Shown here: positions 28,362 to 37,940 of the stretch, piece after piece
How positions within the stretch are numbered: the stretch's first letter is position 1
Layout: every line of letters starts with the position of its first letter
NCBI GenBank assembly: GCA_030550395.1
Contig: JAUQPL010000003.1
Span: forward strand, 124,001 to 188,000
Direction of reading: 5' to 3'
Length of the DNA stretch: 64,000 nucleotides
Origin: Bacteroidota bacterium
GTDB taxonomy: Bacteria > Bacteroidota > Ignavibacteria > Kapaibacteriales > HRBIN21
Program-made: the position numbers and the translations under genes
Notes under the pieces: generated by a model
What the model was told of the DNA's origin: nothing
The model's input: the letters and a program-made list of their open reading frames with translations, nothing else
The model's database searches: none

Positions 28362-29076
28362 GTTTCGCAACCGGACAGCGAGGCAGTATGCGGAGCTTGT
28401 GAGCCAACGTGGGGCATATTGGTGGTATGCTGTGCGGGAGTTCTTACTGCGACGGCTGGGATTGCGGCGTGGAGGATGGCTCTACGATGCAGGCTGTGGA
28501 GTCGGACTCTACGCTGTCCCCATTGTGGAGCGTTATCCGCAGGTTCGGGTATGGGCGGTGGACTTTTCCGCGGAGAGTCTCCGTCTTTTGGAGGAACAGG
28601 TACGGCAGCGTGGGATTCAGGAGCGGGTTTGCTGTGTGCAGGCAGACATTACTGCATGGATACCGCCGGAGCCAGTGCAGTGGGTGTTGTGTACGGAAGT
28701 CATCCAGCATATACCGACGGCAGAGTTGCGATTGCGGGCACTTCGGTGTTTCTATCAAAGCTTGGCGCCGCAAGGCGAGCTCTGCTTACTGGTGGCACGG
28801 TACACGTGGCAGGATCGGCAGCGGGGCATACCGAAGGAGATTGATGAACGTGATAGGGGAGGCTACTTTCGCATGCGCTTTACACCGATGGAAGTGCGTT
28901 CTCTTCTCCGGCAAGCTGGGTTCCGAACCATACGGCTATTGGGAGCACCTGTACCATCGGTTCGCATTGGGCGGCGCCTGCCGGCGCGGCTGTGGTGGCT
29001 ATCGCATTGGTTACAGGGGTTTCCGGGCAGTGGGAACGTCGGAAAGGTGATCCTCGCTTTCGCTCGCCGATGGTGA
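28333..29076 (+). CDS. Class I SAM-dependent methyltransferase
   Basis: WLYDAGCGVGLYAVPIVERYPQVRVWAVDFSAESL; probable GTG start at 28333. Confidence 0.85.
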   Translation: MNPEQEAEVEFRNRTARQYAELVSQRGAYWWYAVREFLLRRLGLRRGGWLYDAGCGVGLYAVPIVERYPQVRVWAVDFSAESLRLLEEQVRQRGIQERVCCVQADITAWIPPEPVQWVLCTEVIQHIPTAELRLRALRCFYQSLAPQGELCLLVARYTWQDRQRGIPKEIDERDRGGYFRMRFTPMEVRSLLRQAGFRTIRLLGAPVPSVRIGRRLPARLWWLSHWLQGFPGSGNVGKVILAFARRW

Positions 29077-30137
29077 CGGTGGAAGAGGTGTCGGTGGAGG
29101 AGTTCCGCACATTGCGGGCGGAATGGAATCGATGGCTGGCAGAGTCTGGGAGCGACACACCTTTCTTGCGGCATGAGTGGCTCTGTGCCCTTGTAGACAC
29201 GCTGGTTGTAAAGCCGCAGCAGCGACCACTCATTCTCCGGTTATGCTGGCATGGGCAGACGGTTGGATATGCACCGCTCATGCAGCTTCGGAGCCGGCTC
29301 CGCGGCGTTGTGCCAGTATGGCGTCTGCACTTCCTGGGCGCACAGTTGACAGAGTTTGCCGACCTTGTGACGGCGGAGCGGGACCCAGAAGTTGTCAGGG
29401 CATTTTTCCACCTGCTGCGGCGATGGCGATGGATGGAATTTGTCGGTCACTACATCGGGCAAGACTCTCCTCGCCTTGCTTCGTACAAAGAATTAGTGCG
29501 CACGTGGCGGGGGGCGCAGATAGAGCCCTATGAGCCCTGCTGGTATATCCCGATTGCCGGGCGATCCTGGGGGGAGTATGTGCAGGAGGAGGCGGGACGG
29601 GAGTTTGTGGTCCGTGGTGTGCGACGACGGAAAGCGCTCTATGAGCAGGTGGAGTGGGGAATTAAGCAGCTACAGACGCTGTCCCCAAGCGATGTGGACA
29701 TGGTGGTTCGCCTTCATGCCCTTTCGCAGCGTCGTAAGGGACGGAGCTCGCTTTTTGCCAATCACGGGGCTTACCGGATGTTTCTGGAGCGCATTCTTGC
29801 GGAAACCTCCTGCCTGGGTTGGCTACGGTTGTTCGTGCTGCGCATTGCACAGCGTTGGGCTGCTTTCATCCTGGGGTTTGTCTATCGGGATGTTTTCTAC
29901 TGGTGGCTCCAAGGGTTTGACCCTGCCTACGAACGGTTTGCTCCAACGAAGGTCCTGCTCTGGCATGTCTTGCAGCGGGCTTTTCACGAGCAGTGTTGGC
30001 GAGAGTTCAATTTTATGGGCGGAGATACAGAGTACAAGCGCCATTGGGCAAAACAACACCGTTTGTTCTACCGTCTTCGACTTCCAAACTGGTCTTCCCC
30101 ACTCCAGTGGTTTCGCACATGGTGGCGGCAGACATAA
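29070..30137 (+). CDS. GNAT/FemAB-like N-acyltransferase
   Basis: WNRWLAESGSDTPFLRHEWL N-terminus and YERFAPTKVLLWHVLQRAFHEQCWREFNFMGGDTEYKRHWA C-terminal motif of BioF2-like acyltransferases. Confidence 0.75.
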   Translation: MVTVEEVSVEEFRTLRAEWNRWLAESGSDTPFLRHEWLCALVDTLVVKPQQRPLILRLCWHGQTVGYAPLMQLRSRLRGVVPVWRLHFLGAQLTEFADLVTAERDPEVVRAFFHLLRRWRWMEFVGHYIGQDSPRLASYKELVRTWRGAQIEPYEPCWYIPIAGRSWGEYVQEEAGREFVVRGVRRRKALYEQVEWGIKQLQTLSPSDVDMVVRLHALSQRRKGRSSLFANHGAYRMFLERILAETSCLGWLRLFVLRIAQRWAAFILGFVYRDVFYWWLQGFDPAYERFAPTKVLLWHVLQRAFHEQCWREFNFMGGDTEYKRHWAKQHRLFYRLRLPNWSSPLQWFRTWWRQT

Positions 30138-30751
30138 GGGGGTGGGTCCGCACTCTCCGGCGGCTGCTGCGGCGCGGTCAGCGCTGGATTCTGTGGCGAC
30201 AAGAATTCCTTTGGCTACGGGCACAGTTGGCAATCGAAGTCATGGAAGAAGTCCAGGCCCCAGAAGGGGTGGTGATACAGCAGTATGACTTTGAAACTCG
30301 GCAGCGATTTCTAACGGCTGTCTCTTCGGACATCGCCGGACGTCTTGCCCGACTATGGGAGGCTTTACCGCAGTCATGGGTTTTTGCGGTGGAGCTGAAC
30401 TCCGTAACGGTGGCGTACTATTGCTTCGTCAGCGTGGGCAAAGTGTGGATTGAGGAATTGGGCACCCAGTGGTCGTTTGCGCCAGGGCAGGCTTATGTTC
30501 ACACCTGTTATGCGATGCCGGGCTACCGTGGGTGTGGTTTCCATAGCATGGCGATGCGCTATGTTCACTCTTGGTTGGCTCGGCGGGGATTCCGGGAAGC
30601 GTTTGCACTTGTGGCTTCGGGGAACACCCCTTCGTTGCGGGGATTCCAGCGAGCTGGATTTGCGGTTGCCGGATGTGTCGTTCACTGGCATTTCTTGGGG
30701 CGTGTCTATCGTCGGGCGCAGCTATACGGAAAGGGGCAGGCCAATGGGTGA
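30119..30751 (+). CDS. GNAT family N-acetyltransferase
   Basis: TCYAMPGYRGCGFHSMAMRYVHSWLARRGFREAFALVASGNTPSLRGFQRAGFAVAG. Confidence 0.75.
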   Translation: MVAADIRGWVRTLRRLLRRGQRWILWRQEFLWLRAQLAIEVMEEVQAPEGVVIQQYDFETRQRFLTAVSSDIAGRLARLWEALPQSWVFAVELNSVTVAYYCFVSVGKVWIEELGTQWSFAPGQAYVHTCYAMPGYRGCGFHSMAMRYVHSWLARRGFREAFALVASGNTPSLRGFQRAGFAVAGCVVHWHFLGRVYRRAQLYGKGQANG

Positions 30752-31742
30752 CATCCGGCGTTTCTTCGTGGTCACGGTGGATACGGAATGCGATAAGGGG
30801 TTGAACTGGCGGACGCAGCGTCCGATCCGGTGCTGGAATGTGATTGAGGACACGCCGCGTCGGTTCCATTCAGCGATTCTGCAGTTGGGCATTGCGCCGA
30901 CGTACTTGCTCAGTGCTGAGGTTATTCGGGATGAGGAGGCAGCGGCCGTATTGCAGGCACTGCCTGGGCGTCCGGAGTTTGGAACGCATCTGCATGGGGA
31001 GTATGTGGAGCCCGAGCCGCGCTGGGATGCCGAAGGCACATATACGATGCAGTGCGAGTACTCGGCAGAGCTGGAGCGAGCGAAGCTGCAGCGTCTGACG
31101 GAATTATTCCGGGAGCGTTTTGGTCGGGCACCGCTGAGTTTCCGGGCAGGGCGCTATGGTATCAGTGGGCGGACTATCCCGATGCTGGAGGCTTTGGGGT
31201 ATCGGGTTGATAGCAGTGTGACTCCATACAAATGGTGGGCACCGTCCGTGCGCTTTACCACGGCACCGCCGTTTCCGTACTATCCTTCGCCCCATGATGT
31301 GAATGAGCCCCTGGAGAGCGGTGCCATTGTGGAAATCCCCGTTGGTGTCTTGCCGGGTCTGTTTGGGAGACTTCCCCGTCGGTGGAGACAACGCTTTAAC
31401 CCGTACCATCCGGTGATGGCGTGGATACTGCGCCGTTGGAATCGCTCCGTCTACGATATTCGCCCCCGTCTGTTCTATGCAGCTTTCACCCCCCTGCGAG
31501 AGCTCCTGTTGACGGTAGAGTGGTATTCCCATCTGGCGGAGAAGAGGGAGCGGGATATTGCTCTGGTCATGACGTGCCATAGTTGTGAGTTCCGTCCTGG
31601 GGCGAATCCCTACTTCCACACAGAGGCGCAGTGCCAGCGATTTGTGGATACGATGTGTCGTGTTGCTGAGTATGCGTTGCGGCGGGGCTTTGTGGCGGCA
31701 ACTTTGGCGGATGTGGCTGCACAGATCCGCATACGCAAATGA
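30744..31742 (+). CDS. Polysaccharide deacetylase-like protein
   Basis: FFVVTVDTECDKGLNW, FGTHLHGEYVEPE, FRAGRYGISGRTIPMLEALGYRVDSSVTP, TCHSCEFRPGANPYF. Confidence 0.8.
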   Translation: MGDIRRFFVVTVDTECDKGLNWRTQRPIRCWNVIEDTPRRFHSAILQLGIAPTYLLSAEVIRDEEAAAVLQALPGRPEFGTHLHGEYVEPEPRWDAEGTYTMQCEYSAELERAKLQRLTELFRERFGRAPLSFRAGRYGISGRTIPMLEALGYRVDSSVTPYKWWAPSVRFTTAPPFPYYPSPHDVNEPLESGAIVEIPVGVLPGLFGRLPRRWRQRFNPYHPVMAWILRRWNRSVYDIRPRLFYAAFTPLRELLLTVEWYSHLAEKRERDIALVMTCHSCEFRPGANPYFHTEAQCQRFVDTMCRVAEYALRRGFVAATLADVAAQIRIRK

Positions 31743-33697
31743 GGTGCTGGTGGGTTATTGCGGTGGGAATAGGGGCAGTATCGGGCAGGTCCTTTGCGGC
31801 ATCACGGGACTCCCTCCAACTGGATACACTGCGGTTTGTGTTTCCGCCAGTTCAGGTCCAAGCTCCATCGGTTCCGGAGGAGCAGGGGGGATTTGTGTCC
31901 GTGTGGAGGATTGAGGCTCGGGAGTTAGCACGTTCCCTCTTTTGGCAGGGGGCGGACGTGCTGTGGGGGATGCCCGGAGTTTTCGTCCGTGATTACGGAG
32001 GAGTTGCAGGAATGAAGACCGTTTCTGTCCGCGGCTTGGGGGCGGCGCAAACCCTTATTCTCTGGGAGGGTGTTCGGCTCAATACGGCTGTGCATGGGGT
32101 CTACGATGTCGGCAACCTTCCCCTGGCATTTGTGGAATCTGTGGAATTAGCTCTCGGGGGAGGGTCGGCAATGTTGGGTGCGTATGCGGGTTCGGGGGTC
32201 TTGTTCCTGCGTTCGCTTCCGCGGGAGGCATTTCCGTTTCTGCGGACGACGGTAGGGCTGGGTTCCTTTGGGCAACGGCGGGCAGCCGTCATTGGGCATG
32301 TTTCGGGGCAGGCGGTGGCGGTGCGGCTTGGGTTGAATTACCTCTCTGCCCGCGATGATTATCCATTTCTGGCTCGGCAGTTTGGGGAGCTGCGGAAGGA
32401 GCGCCGACAGAATGCCGACCGGGTGATGTTGTCGGCGATGTGCGCCCTCGGCTATGAAGGCTCGCAGGTTCAGGTCTGGGGACAATTGCTCGGGTACCGG
32501 AGTCACCGGGGGGTACCAGGGCCGGTGGTTCAAGGACGCGTTGAGTTTGCTCATGCCCGGTTGGAGGAAGAGGAATGGCTTGGACTTCTGCGGTTCCTTG
32601 TTCCTGTTCATGGGTTAGAATGGTCGATGGCGGCTCGTCGTTTGTGGCTGTTTTATCGCGATCCCGATGCGCGAGCGTGGGGAGAACGTGGGGCGCACGA
32701 TGATGCTACAACGTGGGAGGCCAGCTCTACCATCCGCTGGAGTGGGAAATGGGGCAGGTGGTTGCGGGGGGGAGTTTGGGGGGAGATGCGGTGGGAGCAA
32801 GTAGTGGGGACCCTTTTGCGTCCTCAGGGACGGGAAGCTGCGCAGCGGGGCAGTGCTGCCCTAAGTGTGTGGGGGCATACAGAAGTGGGCTGGGGGGAAC
32901 TTTGGGTCGGGCTCCGTGGGGAAACAAATCAGCACTATGCACCGGCGCTTTCTCCAACGCTAGGCATCCGGGGAAGCTTCGCAGGGGTGCAACTCCAGCT
33001 CCAGTGGGGCTGGAACTTCCGTCCCCCCAGCTTTGCTGAGTTGTATTACTTCAACTTCGGCTCGCCGGACTTGCGTCCAGAGCGGACCAGTTCCTGGAAT
33101 CTCGGGTTGGAGTGGGGCCTACAGGGGAAAGTGTTGCTGCGGGGCAATCTGTTTTCCCTGTGGGTTCGGGATCAAATTGTGGCGGTACCTCGGAGTCCGG
33201 TCATGTGGAGTGCACGCAACATTGGGCGTGTGTGGAGCCGGGGGATGGAGATCGGTGGGGAGTATGCTCCGATGTCCTGGATACGCCTGTTTGCCCAAGT
33301 GACGTACCAGTGGGTTACCGACCAGACGGGGAATCCATACACGACTGGGCGGCAGTTGCCATATGTTCCGCAGCTTTTGGCTTCAGGGAGCCTCCTTGCG
33401 CGCTTTGCGCAAGTGGAAGGAGAGTTCCGCTTTACTGCCATGGGTGAGCGATGGAGCCTTCCGGATCAGTCCTCCGAAAGCCGCTTGTCCCCTTATGTCC
33501 TTGCAGATTGTGCACTCAGCTATCACGTGCTGACGGGGCGAAAGGTCCGGGGTGAGGTGCGGATTGCTCTGCGCAATGCTTTTGACGTTGCCTATGAACT
33601 CATCCGTAATTACCCGCTGCCTGGGCGTTCGTTCCGGGCAGAAGTTATGCTGCAATGGCAGCCTCAAGGGGACGTAAGTTCCCATGCACGCCACTGA
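31739..33697 (+). CDS. TonB-dependent receptor (BtuB-like outer-membrane transporter)
   Basis: Plug motifs (WGMPGVFVRDYGGVAGMKTVSVRGLGAAQTLILWEGVRLN), beta-barrel FNFGSPDLRPERTSSWNLGLEWG. Confidence 0.88.
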   Translation: MRCWWVIAVGIGAVSGRSFAASRDSLQLDTLRFVFPPVQVQAPSVPEEQGGFVSVWRIEARELARSLFWQGADVLWGMPGVFVRDYGGVAGMKTVSVRGLGAAQTLILWEGVRLNTAVHGVYDVGNLPLAFVESVELALGGGSAMLGAYAGSGVLFLRSLPREAFPFLRTTVGLGSFGQRRAAVIGHVSGQAVAVRLGLNYLSARDDYPFLARQFGELRKERRQNADRVMLSAMCALGYEGSQVQVWGQLLGYRSHRGVPGPVVQGRVEFAHARLEEEEWLGLLRFLVPVHGLEWSMAARRLWLFYRDPDARAWGERGAHDDATTWEASSTIRWSGKWGRWLRGGVWGEMRWEQVVGTLLRPQGREAAQRGSAALSVWGHTEVGWGELWVGLRGETNQHYAPALSPTLGIRGSFAGVQLQLQWGWNFRPPSFAELYYFNFGSPDLRPERTSSWNLGLEWGLQGKVLLRGNLFSLWVRDQIVAVPRSPVMWSARNIGRVWSRGMEIGGEYAPMSWIRLFAQVTYQWVTDQTGNPYTTGRQLPYVPQLLASGSLLARFAQVEGEFRFTAMGERWSLPDQSSESRLSPYVLADCALSYHVLTGRKVRGEVRIALRNAFDVAYELIRNYPLPGRSFRAEVMLQWQPQGDVSSHARH

Positions 33698-35859
33698 AGG
33701 CGTGCTGTCCGTGGAGGATCGCCGTTGAGTTGCAGAGGGAAGAAAGAAGGGGGTGCCTGGAAGAGGGTTTGGCTGCCGAAGGTGAGGAAGGTTCCGTATG
33801 TTAGACCAGCGGTGAGTCCATCCGAGGTTTGTCGCACGAAAGCGAAATCGGCATCGGAGGAAAGGGAATCAAGAACGAGAGTCCGCAGGGTGCTCTCATA
33901 TTGTGGTCGGCGTCCATCCCCTATGCTCCCTGCCAGTACGTCCCATTGGACTACGATGTTCCAGAGGGTATCGCCGTAGGACAGCTGGAGGCCGAGTCCG
34001 GTGGGCATAGAGTTCAAAGTGGCGCGGGGAGGGTGGGGGAGCGTATGACGGGGGACGGGGATGAGATAGGATACGATAGCGGTGCGCTCTCCCGCTCGGT
34101 ACCATCCTGTTTGCCAACGGGCGTAAGCAATGGCAGGGTGTCCGTGGCGTCGGCTTGGGAACAAGGTATCTCGGACTTTGTTGCCTGTTACGTCCCAGAT
34201 ACCTAAGGCCCAGGTTGTGTCCCCGAGGAGGCCTGCCGCGCTCTTCGTTGCGAGTATACAGCCTGCCTTGTCAGCGTGCAGAGCTTCATCTCCGTGCCAG
34301 AGTTGGACGAGTGTGAAGGGTCCATCTCGCAGAAACTGGACAAGGTCGGCAATCAGTAATTGGATGGGATGCCCTCGGATGGCGATGAGGATTCGTTCCC
34401 AAATGTATCCTCGGGAGAAATCGGTGAGGCGGAGGCGGGCATAGGTGAGGGGGGAGAAGTCCCAGGCGTCAATTTTCGTAGTCTGTACGGGTTGATGGCT
34501 TCCGGCATGGCGGAGGAAGTCCCAGAGGGATTGTCCGCTACTTGGCCGCCCTGGTTGAACGACGAGCCGATTGTGGAAGTACTCCGCTCGATATGCGCCA
34601 TTGGGTCCGGAGGGGATACCCTCTCGGTAGCCCGGCGGGCTAAGCAGGAGGCAGCTTTGGTCGATGAACCATATGAGTGCCAGTTCGTCTGACTGCCCAT
34701 GGGAGCCCTTTTCTTCTTCGATGGGCAGGGATTGGTGTAGGAATGCCTGGGCGCGCCATCCGTAGGTTGGGGCATCGCGGTAGTTCAGGAGCAAGTACGT
34801 TGCTGAAGAGTCCCATCCGCTTCGGAGGATGAGTTTCTTGATGACGGCATCCTCGCTACACCATAGAGATGGTGCCGGTGGGGGAAGGGGGGGCAGTGTA
34901 GTATCTGCCCAACGGGCGGCATCGCAGAGGATGAGGGCCCGATAGGCAGGAAGGGGTTTCAGTGGGACAAGCCATCGTTGAGTCAACTGAGCGGCTGCCC
35001 AGCGGTATGCGGGATTGCGGTAGCGTGCGGCTGCCCACTCAAAGATGGCGGCAAACTCAGCGGCGTTCTCCCCAGCTGTCCGGGTATCCCCGAAAGGAGC
35101 AACGGCGCTGAAGGGTGTCATCAACTGCAGAGCAGCCTCGATGTAGAAAGGTAGCGAAGGGAGCTGCCAAAGGCTGGAATCAGCATATTCGCCCAGCAGG
35201 AGCAGAGCATATAGCCAGATACCCCAGTATAGCTGGGCATCTTCCAAAAGCCAGCTTGTGCGGCTTTCGGCAATGAGGGTTTGGGCAAGACTTCGCCACT
35301 GGGGTGCCTGTGGGGCAGAGGGGCAGGCGTGGGCGGAGAGCGCAAGCCCAAGGGCGCGCAGGATGGAGCGGTTGATTGCTCCCCACTCCAGGAAGTGGAG
35401 CATGGAGTTAGTGCTAGCGGTGATGAGCTGTTGCAGATACGCTTGCTGGGTGGGTGAGAGCGCAGGGCGGATGCGCAGGTAGGCACGGCAAAAGATCGGA
35501 AGGGCGAAGAAATCCGGAACTGGGGGAACGCCCTGGGCGTACGACGGAAGCCGCCTCCGAAGAGCTTCGGGGTAGAGCTGACGGAGGGTGTCATAGAGTG
35601 CTAGCCAGCGAAAGGCGGTCCATGCGTAGGTGGGAGCTGCTGTAGCTTCGTACAACGCTGCTGCTATGCCGGCAACGGCTGCTGGTTCTATCGGAGGGGC
35701 GAATTCCTGCCCTTCGCTGAAATACTGGCGCCAACGAGCGAGCTGCTCAGGAAGCTGCCGAAGAGCTGCTTCGTAGCTTTCCTGGACAAGTTGGCGGTAT
35801 GGCAGAGCGGAAGCGCAGAGGCTGACGGCGCTTATGAGCCCAACGAGGAAAGAGCCCAT
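33664..35859 (-). CDS. Heparinase II/III-like protein (putative polysaccharide lyase)
   Basis: Signal-like start MGSFLVGLISAVSLCASA at 35859; helical toroid-like N-terminal half then beta-rich C-terminus; adjacent SSS symporter. Family assignment tentative. Confidence 0.5.
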   Translation of the reverse strand: MGSFLVGLISAVSLCASALPYRQLVQESYEAALRQLPEQLARWRQYFSEGQEFAPPIEPAAVAGIAAALYEATAAPTYAWTAFRWLALYDTLRQLYPEALRRRLPSYAQGVPPVPDFFALPIFCRAYLRIRPALSPTQQAYLQQLITASTNSMLHFLEWGAINRSILRALGLALSAHACPSAPQAPQWRSLAQTLIAESRTSWLLEDAQLYWGIWLYALLLLGEYADSSLWQLPSLPFYIEAALQLMTPFSAVAPFGDTRTAGENAAEFAAIFEWAAARYRNPAYRWAAAQLTQRWLVPLKPLPAYRALILCDAARWADTTLPPLPPPAPSLWCSEDAVIKKLILRSGWDSSATYLLLNYRDAPTYGWRAQAFLHQSLPIEEEKGSHGQSDELALIWFIDQSCLLLSPPGYREGIPSGPNGAYRAEYFHNRLVVQPGRPSSGQSLWDFLRHAGSHQPVQTTKIDAWDFSPLTYARLRLTDFSRGYIWERILIAIRGHPIQLLIADLVQFLRDGPFTLVQLWHGDEALHADKAGCILATKSAAGLLGDTTWALGIWDVTGNKVRDTLFPSRRHGHPAIAYARWQTGWYRAGERTAIVSYLIPVPRHTLPHPPRATLNSMPTGLGLQLSYGDTLWNIVVQWDVLAGSIGDGRRPQYESTLRTLVLDSLSSDADFAFVRQTSDGLTAGLTYGTFLTFGSQTLFQAPPSFFPLQLNGDPPRTARLQWRAWELTSP
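33686..33705. terminator. Hairpin GCACGCC-ACTGAA-GGCGTGC within overlapping convergent 3' ends
   Basis: Perfect 7-bp stem, 6-nt loop; the loop contains the TonB-receptor TGA (33695-33697). Confidence 0.45.
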
Positions 35860-37937
35860 AGCGCTGCCAAGAAGAGCCCAACTATAAGCCATGAGCCACC
35901 AAAGCCGAGGATGTCTTCCCATGAGGGCTTTCCAATCTCCCACGTAGAATCCGGAAAGAGTTTCTGCGCTTTGCACCATTGCGGATTCCGCAGAGCTTCT
36001 TCTAATGCTTGGCGGTCGGCTTCGGGAGTCGGCTGAACGGACACGTGGAGGCGGCAGAAAAAGCGCTGGAGACGCTCTGTTGGCTCCGGGCGAGTCACCA
36101 AGCTCAGTCCAAACAGGAGCAGGAAGGGGAAGAGAGCATCGAAGGCAAAACGAGCGGTGTTCAGATCGGCCTTTGTCCATTTCCGCAGGTCTATCCCCAG
36201 CCACGATAGAACCCATAGCTCAGCATGGAAGCGTCCCAGTCCAAGGCGCCGGGAGGTGGGATCTTCGGGGTGCTCTCGGATCACTGTTTCAAAGAAGACC
36301 CCCGTCGGCGGGATGAGCACGGTACGCTGGATCGGCTCCCCGACAGAGCGCGCTCGACCTTGACGCACGTCCTCTTCTGTTGCTGCAACGCGAATCGCTT
36401 CTGTCCGTGCTTCGGTCTCTACTGTCAGTGCCGGGTGTGAACGGGTCCAGGGCAGGATAGGAAAGAGGTGGGGGATGCCGACGTAGAGGAGGAGGCAGAT
36501 GAGTACGTGGAGGATGACGGCTTTCCGTGTCAGGCGCCGCCAAAGAAAACCCAACCAAATGGGGGCACCGAAGATTGCCGGCAGCGTGATGAAGTACTTG
36601 AACAAGTCCAGCACATTATTGACCCCAATTGCCACAGCGGCAGAGCCGAAGAGGGTAAAGGCAACGGTCAGGCGTCCTACGAAGACATAGTGACGTTCTG
36701 GATATCCAGGACGGAGCGGCATGTAGAGATGTCGCACGAACAAAGCAGCGTAGGTCAGCGAGTTTGTGTCCATTGTGGACATATTCGCCGCAGTCATGCC
36801 AATCAGCATCACGCCAAGCATTCCTGGTCCGAGAAATTCGCGGGCTAAGCTTCCCCAGAGCAATTCCGGATCATGCAGGCGTCCAGCGAAGAGGGCTGCT
36901 CCAATCAGTCCTACGAATGCCCACAGAAGCATGACAAGGCGTTTGGCGAACATGCCTCCCAGAAGCCCTATTTGAGCAGGGCGCTCGCTGCGGGCAGAAC
37001 CAGCGATGGAGACAAGAGGCGCTGCGGCAATAATGGAGACCAGATTCGCCAAGGACATCGCTATAACGGTCATGGTGCCGTAGTCAGTTACCGTTGGGTC
37101 TCCGAACACCGAGAAGAAATGCTCGGGGAGGCGTCGCCGAAGTTCGCTCACGCTGCCGATAGCTGCTAACCCCCTTGGAAGCAGTAAGCACGAGAAGATC
37201 AGGATGAGGAGCCCTTGGAGCACGTTCGTCCAGGCAGCAGCGGCAAAGCCCCCCATGAGTGTGTAGAGGGTTACAACAGCGGCAAAGAGGAGGTAGATGG
37301 TGACAGGTTCGACGAAAGAAATCACGCCGCGGAGTTCGCCCCGCTTTGCCCTCTCGTGGAGTTCCTCCAACCGTTGGCGCTCCGGCTGAGACAGCTCCTC
37401 CGGTGCCCGAGCTTGTAGGCGTTGGTATTCAGCGAAGAGTTCAACCCGATGGCGCTCTTCCGCTGTATATGCTTCCGGAGGTTTGACCAGGAGGGCTGCC
37501 GTAGTCTTTCCTAAGATGACGAAGCTTACCGCCCCGCCGATAATAGCCATGAGCAGGGTGAATCCAGCATAGAGGCTTGCCAGCAATTGGCTCCCGAAGC
37601 GCTCTACGAAGAAGTCACTCAGTGTCACAATCCGAGCCCGACGGTACAGCTTGGCGATGAACCAGTAAAAGGGTGTCAGAAAGAGCACCAGGTACTGAAT
37701 CCACATGCCTCCTAACCCTTGCCGGAAGACTTCTCGGCTGATGGCGACAGCCTGATCGGCATTTGTAGCGTTCCCGAAGCTGAGGAAGAACTGGACTACT
37801 GTGCGCAGCCGACGCCCTGCGAGGAAGAATTCTTCCTGGTTCCGTTGCAATTTCCGAAAGCGGTAACCAAGCCAGAACAAAAGGGCCAGATAGCCTATGA
37901 TGACAGCTCCATCCAGCCAATGGAGTCCCCAGAGCAT
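35832..37937 (-). CDS. Sodium:solute symporter (SSS family)
   Basis: 701 aa polytopic; LFWLGYRFRKLQRNQEEFFLAGRRLRTVVQFFLSFGNATNADQAV; GMTAANMSTMDTNSLTYAALF. Confidence 0.9.
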   Translation of the reverse strand: MLWGLHWLDGAVIIGYLALLFWLGYRFRKLQRNQEEFFLAGRRLRTVVQFFLSFGNATNADQAVAISREVFRQGLGGMWIQYLVLFLTPFYWFIAKLYRRARIVTLSDFFVERFGSQLLASLYAGFTLLMAIIGGAVSFVILGKTTAALLVKPPEAYTAEERHRVELFAEYQRLQARAPEELSQPERQRLEELHERAKRGELRGVISFVEPVTIYLLFAAVVTLYTLMGGFAAAAWTNVLQGLLILIFSCLLLPRGLAAIGSVSELRRRLPEHFFSVFGDPTVTDYGTMTVIAMSLANLVSIIAAAPLVSIAGSARSERPAQIGLLGGMFAKRLVMLLWAFVGLIGAALFAGRLHDPELLWGSLAREFLGPGMLGVMLIGMTAANMSTMDTNSLTYAALFVRHLYMPLRPGYPERHYVFVGRLTVAFTLFGSAAVAIGVNNVLDLFKYFITLPAIFGAPIWLGFLWRRLTRKAVILHVLICLLLYVGIPHLFPILPWTRSHPALTVETEARTEAIRVAATEEDVRQGRARSVGEPIQRTVLIPPTGVFFETVIREHPEDPTSRRLGLGRFHAELWVLSWLGIDLRKWTKADLNTARFAFDALFPFLLLFGLSLVTRPEPTERLQRFFCRLHVSVQPTPEADRQALEEALRNPQWCKAQKLFPDSTWEIGKPSWEDILGFGGSWLIVGLFLAALWALSSLGS

Positions 37938-37940
37938 CTT

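Noticed and set aside
35860-36216. N-terminal extension of the 850-aa ORF (ORF-track start 36216)
   Set aside because: It lies within the SSS symporter coding region; a signal-peptide-like start is present at 35859.
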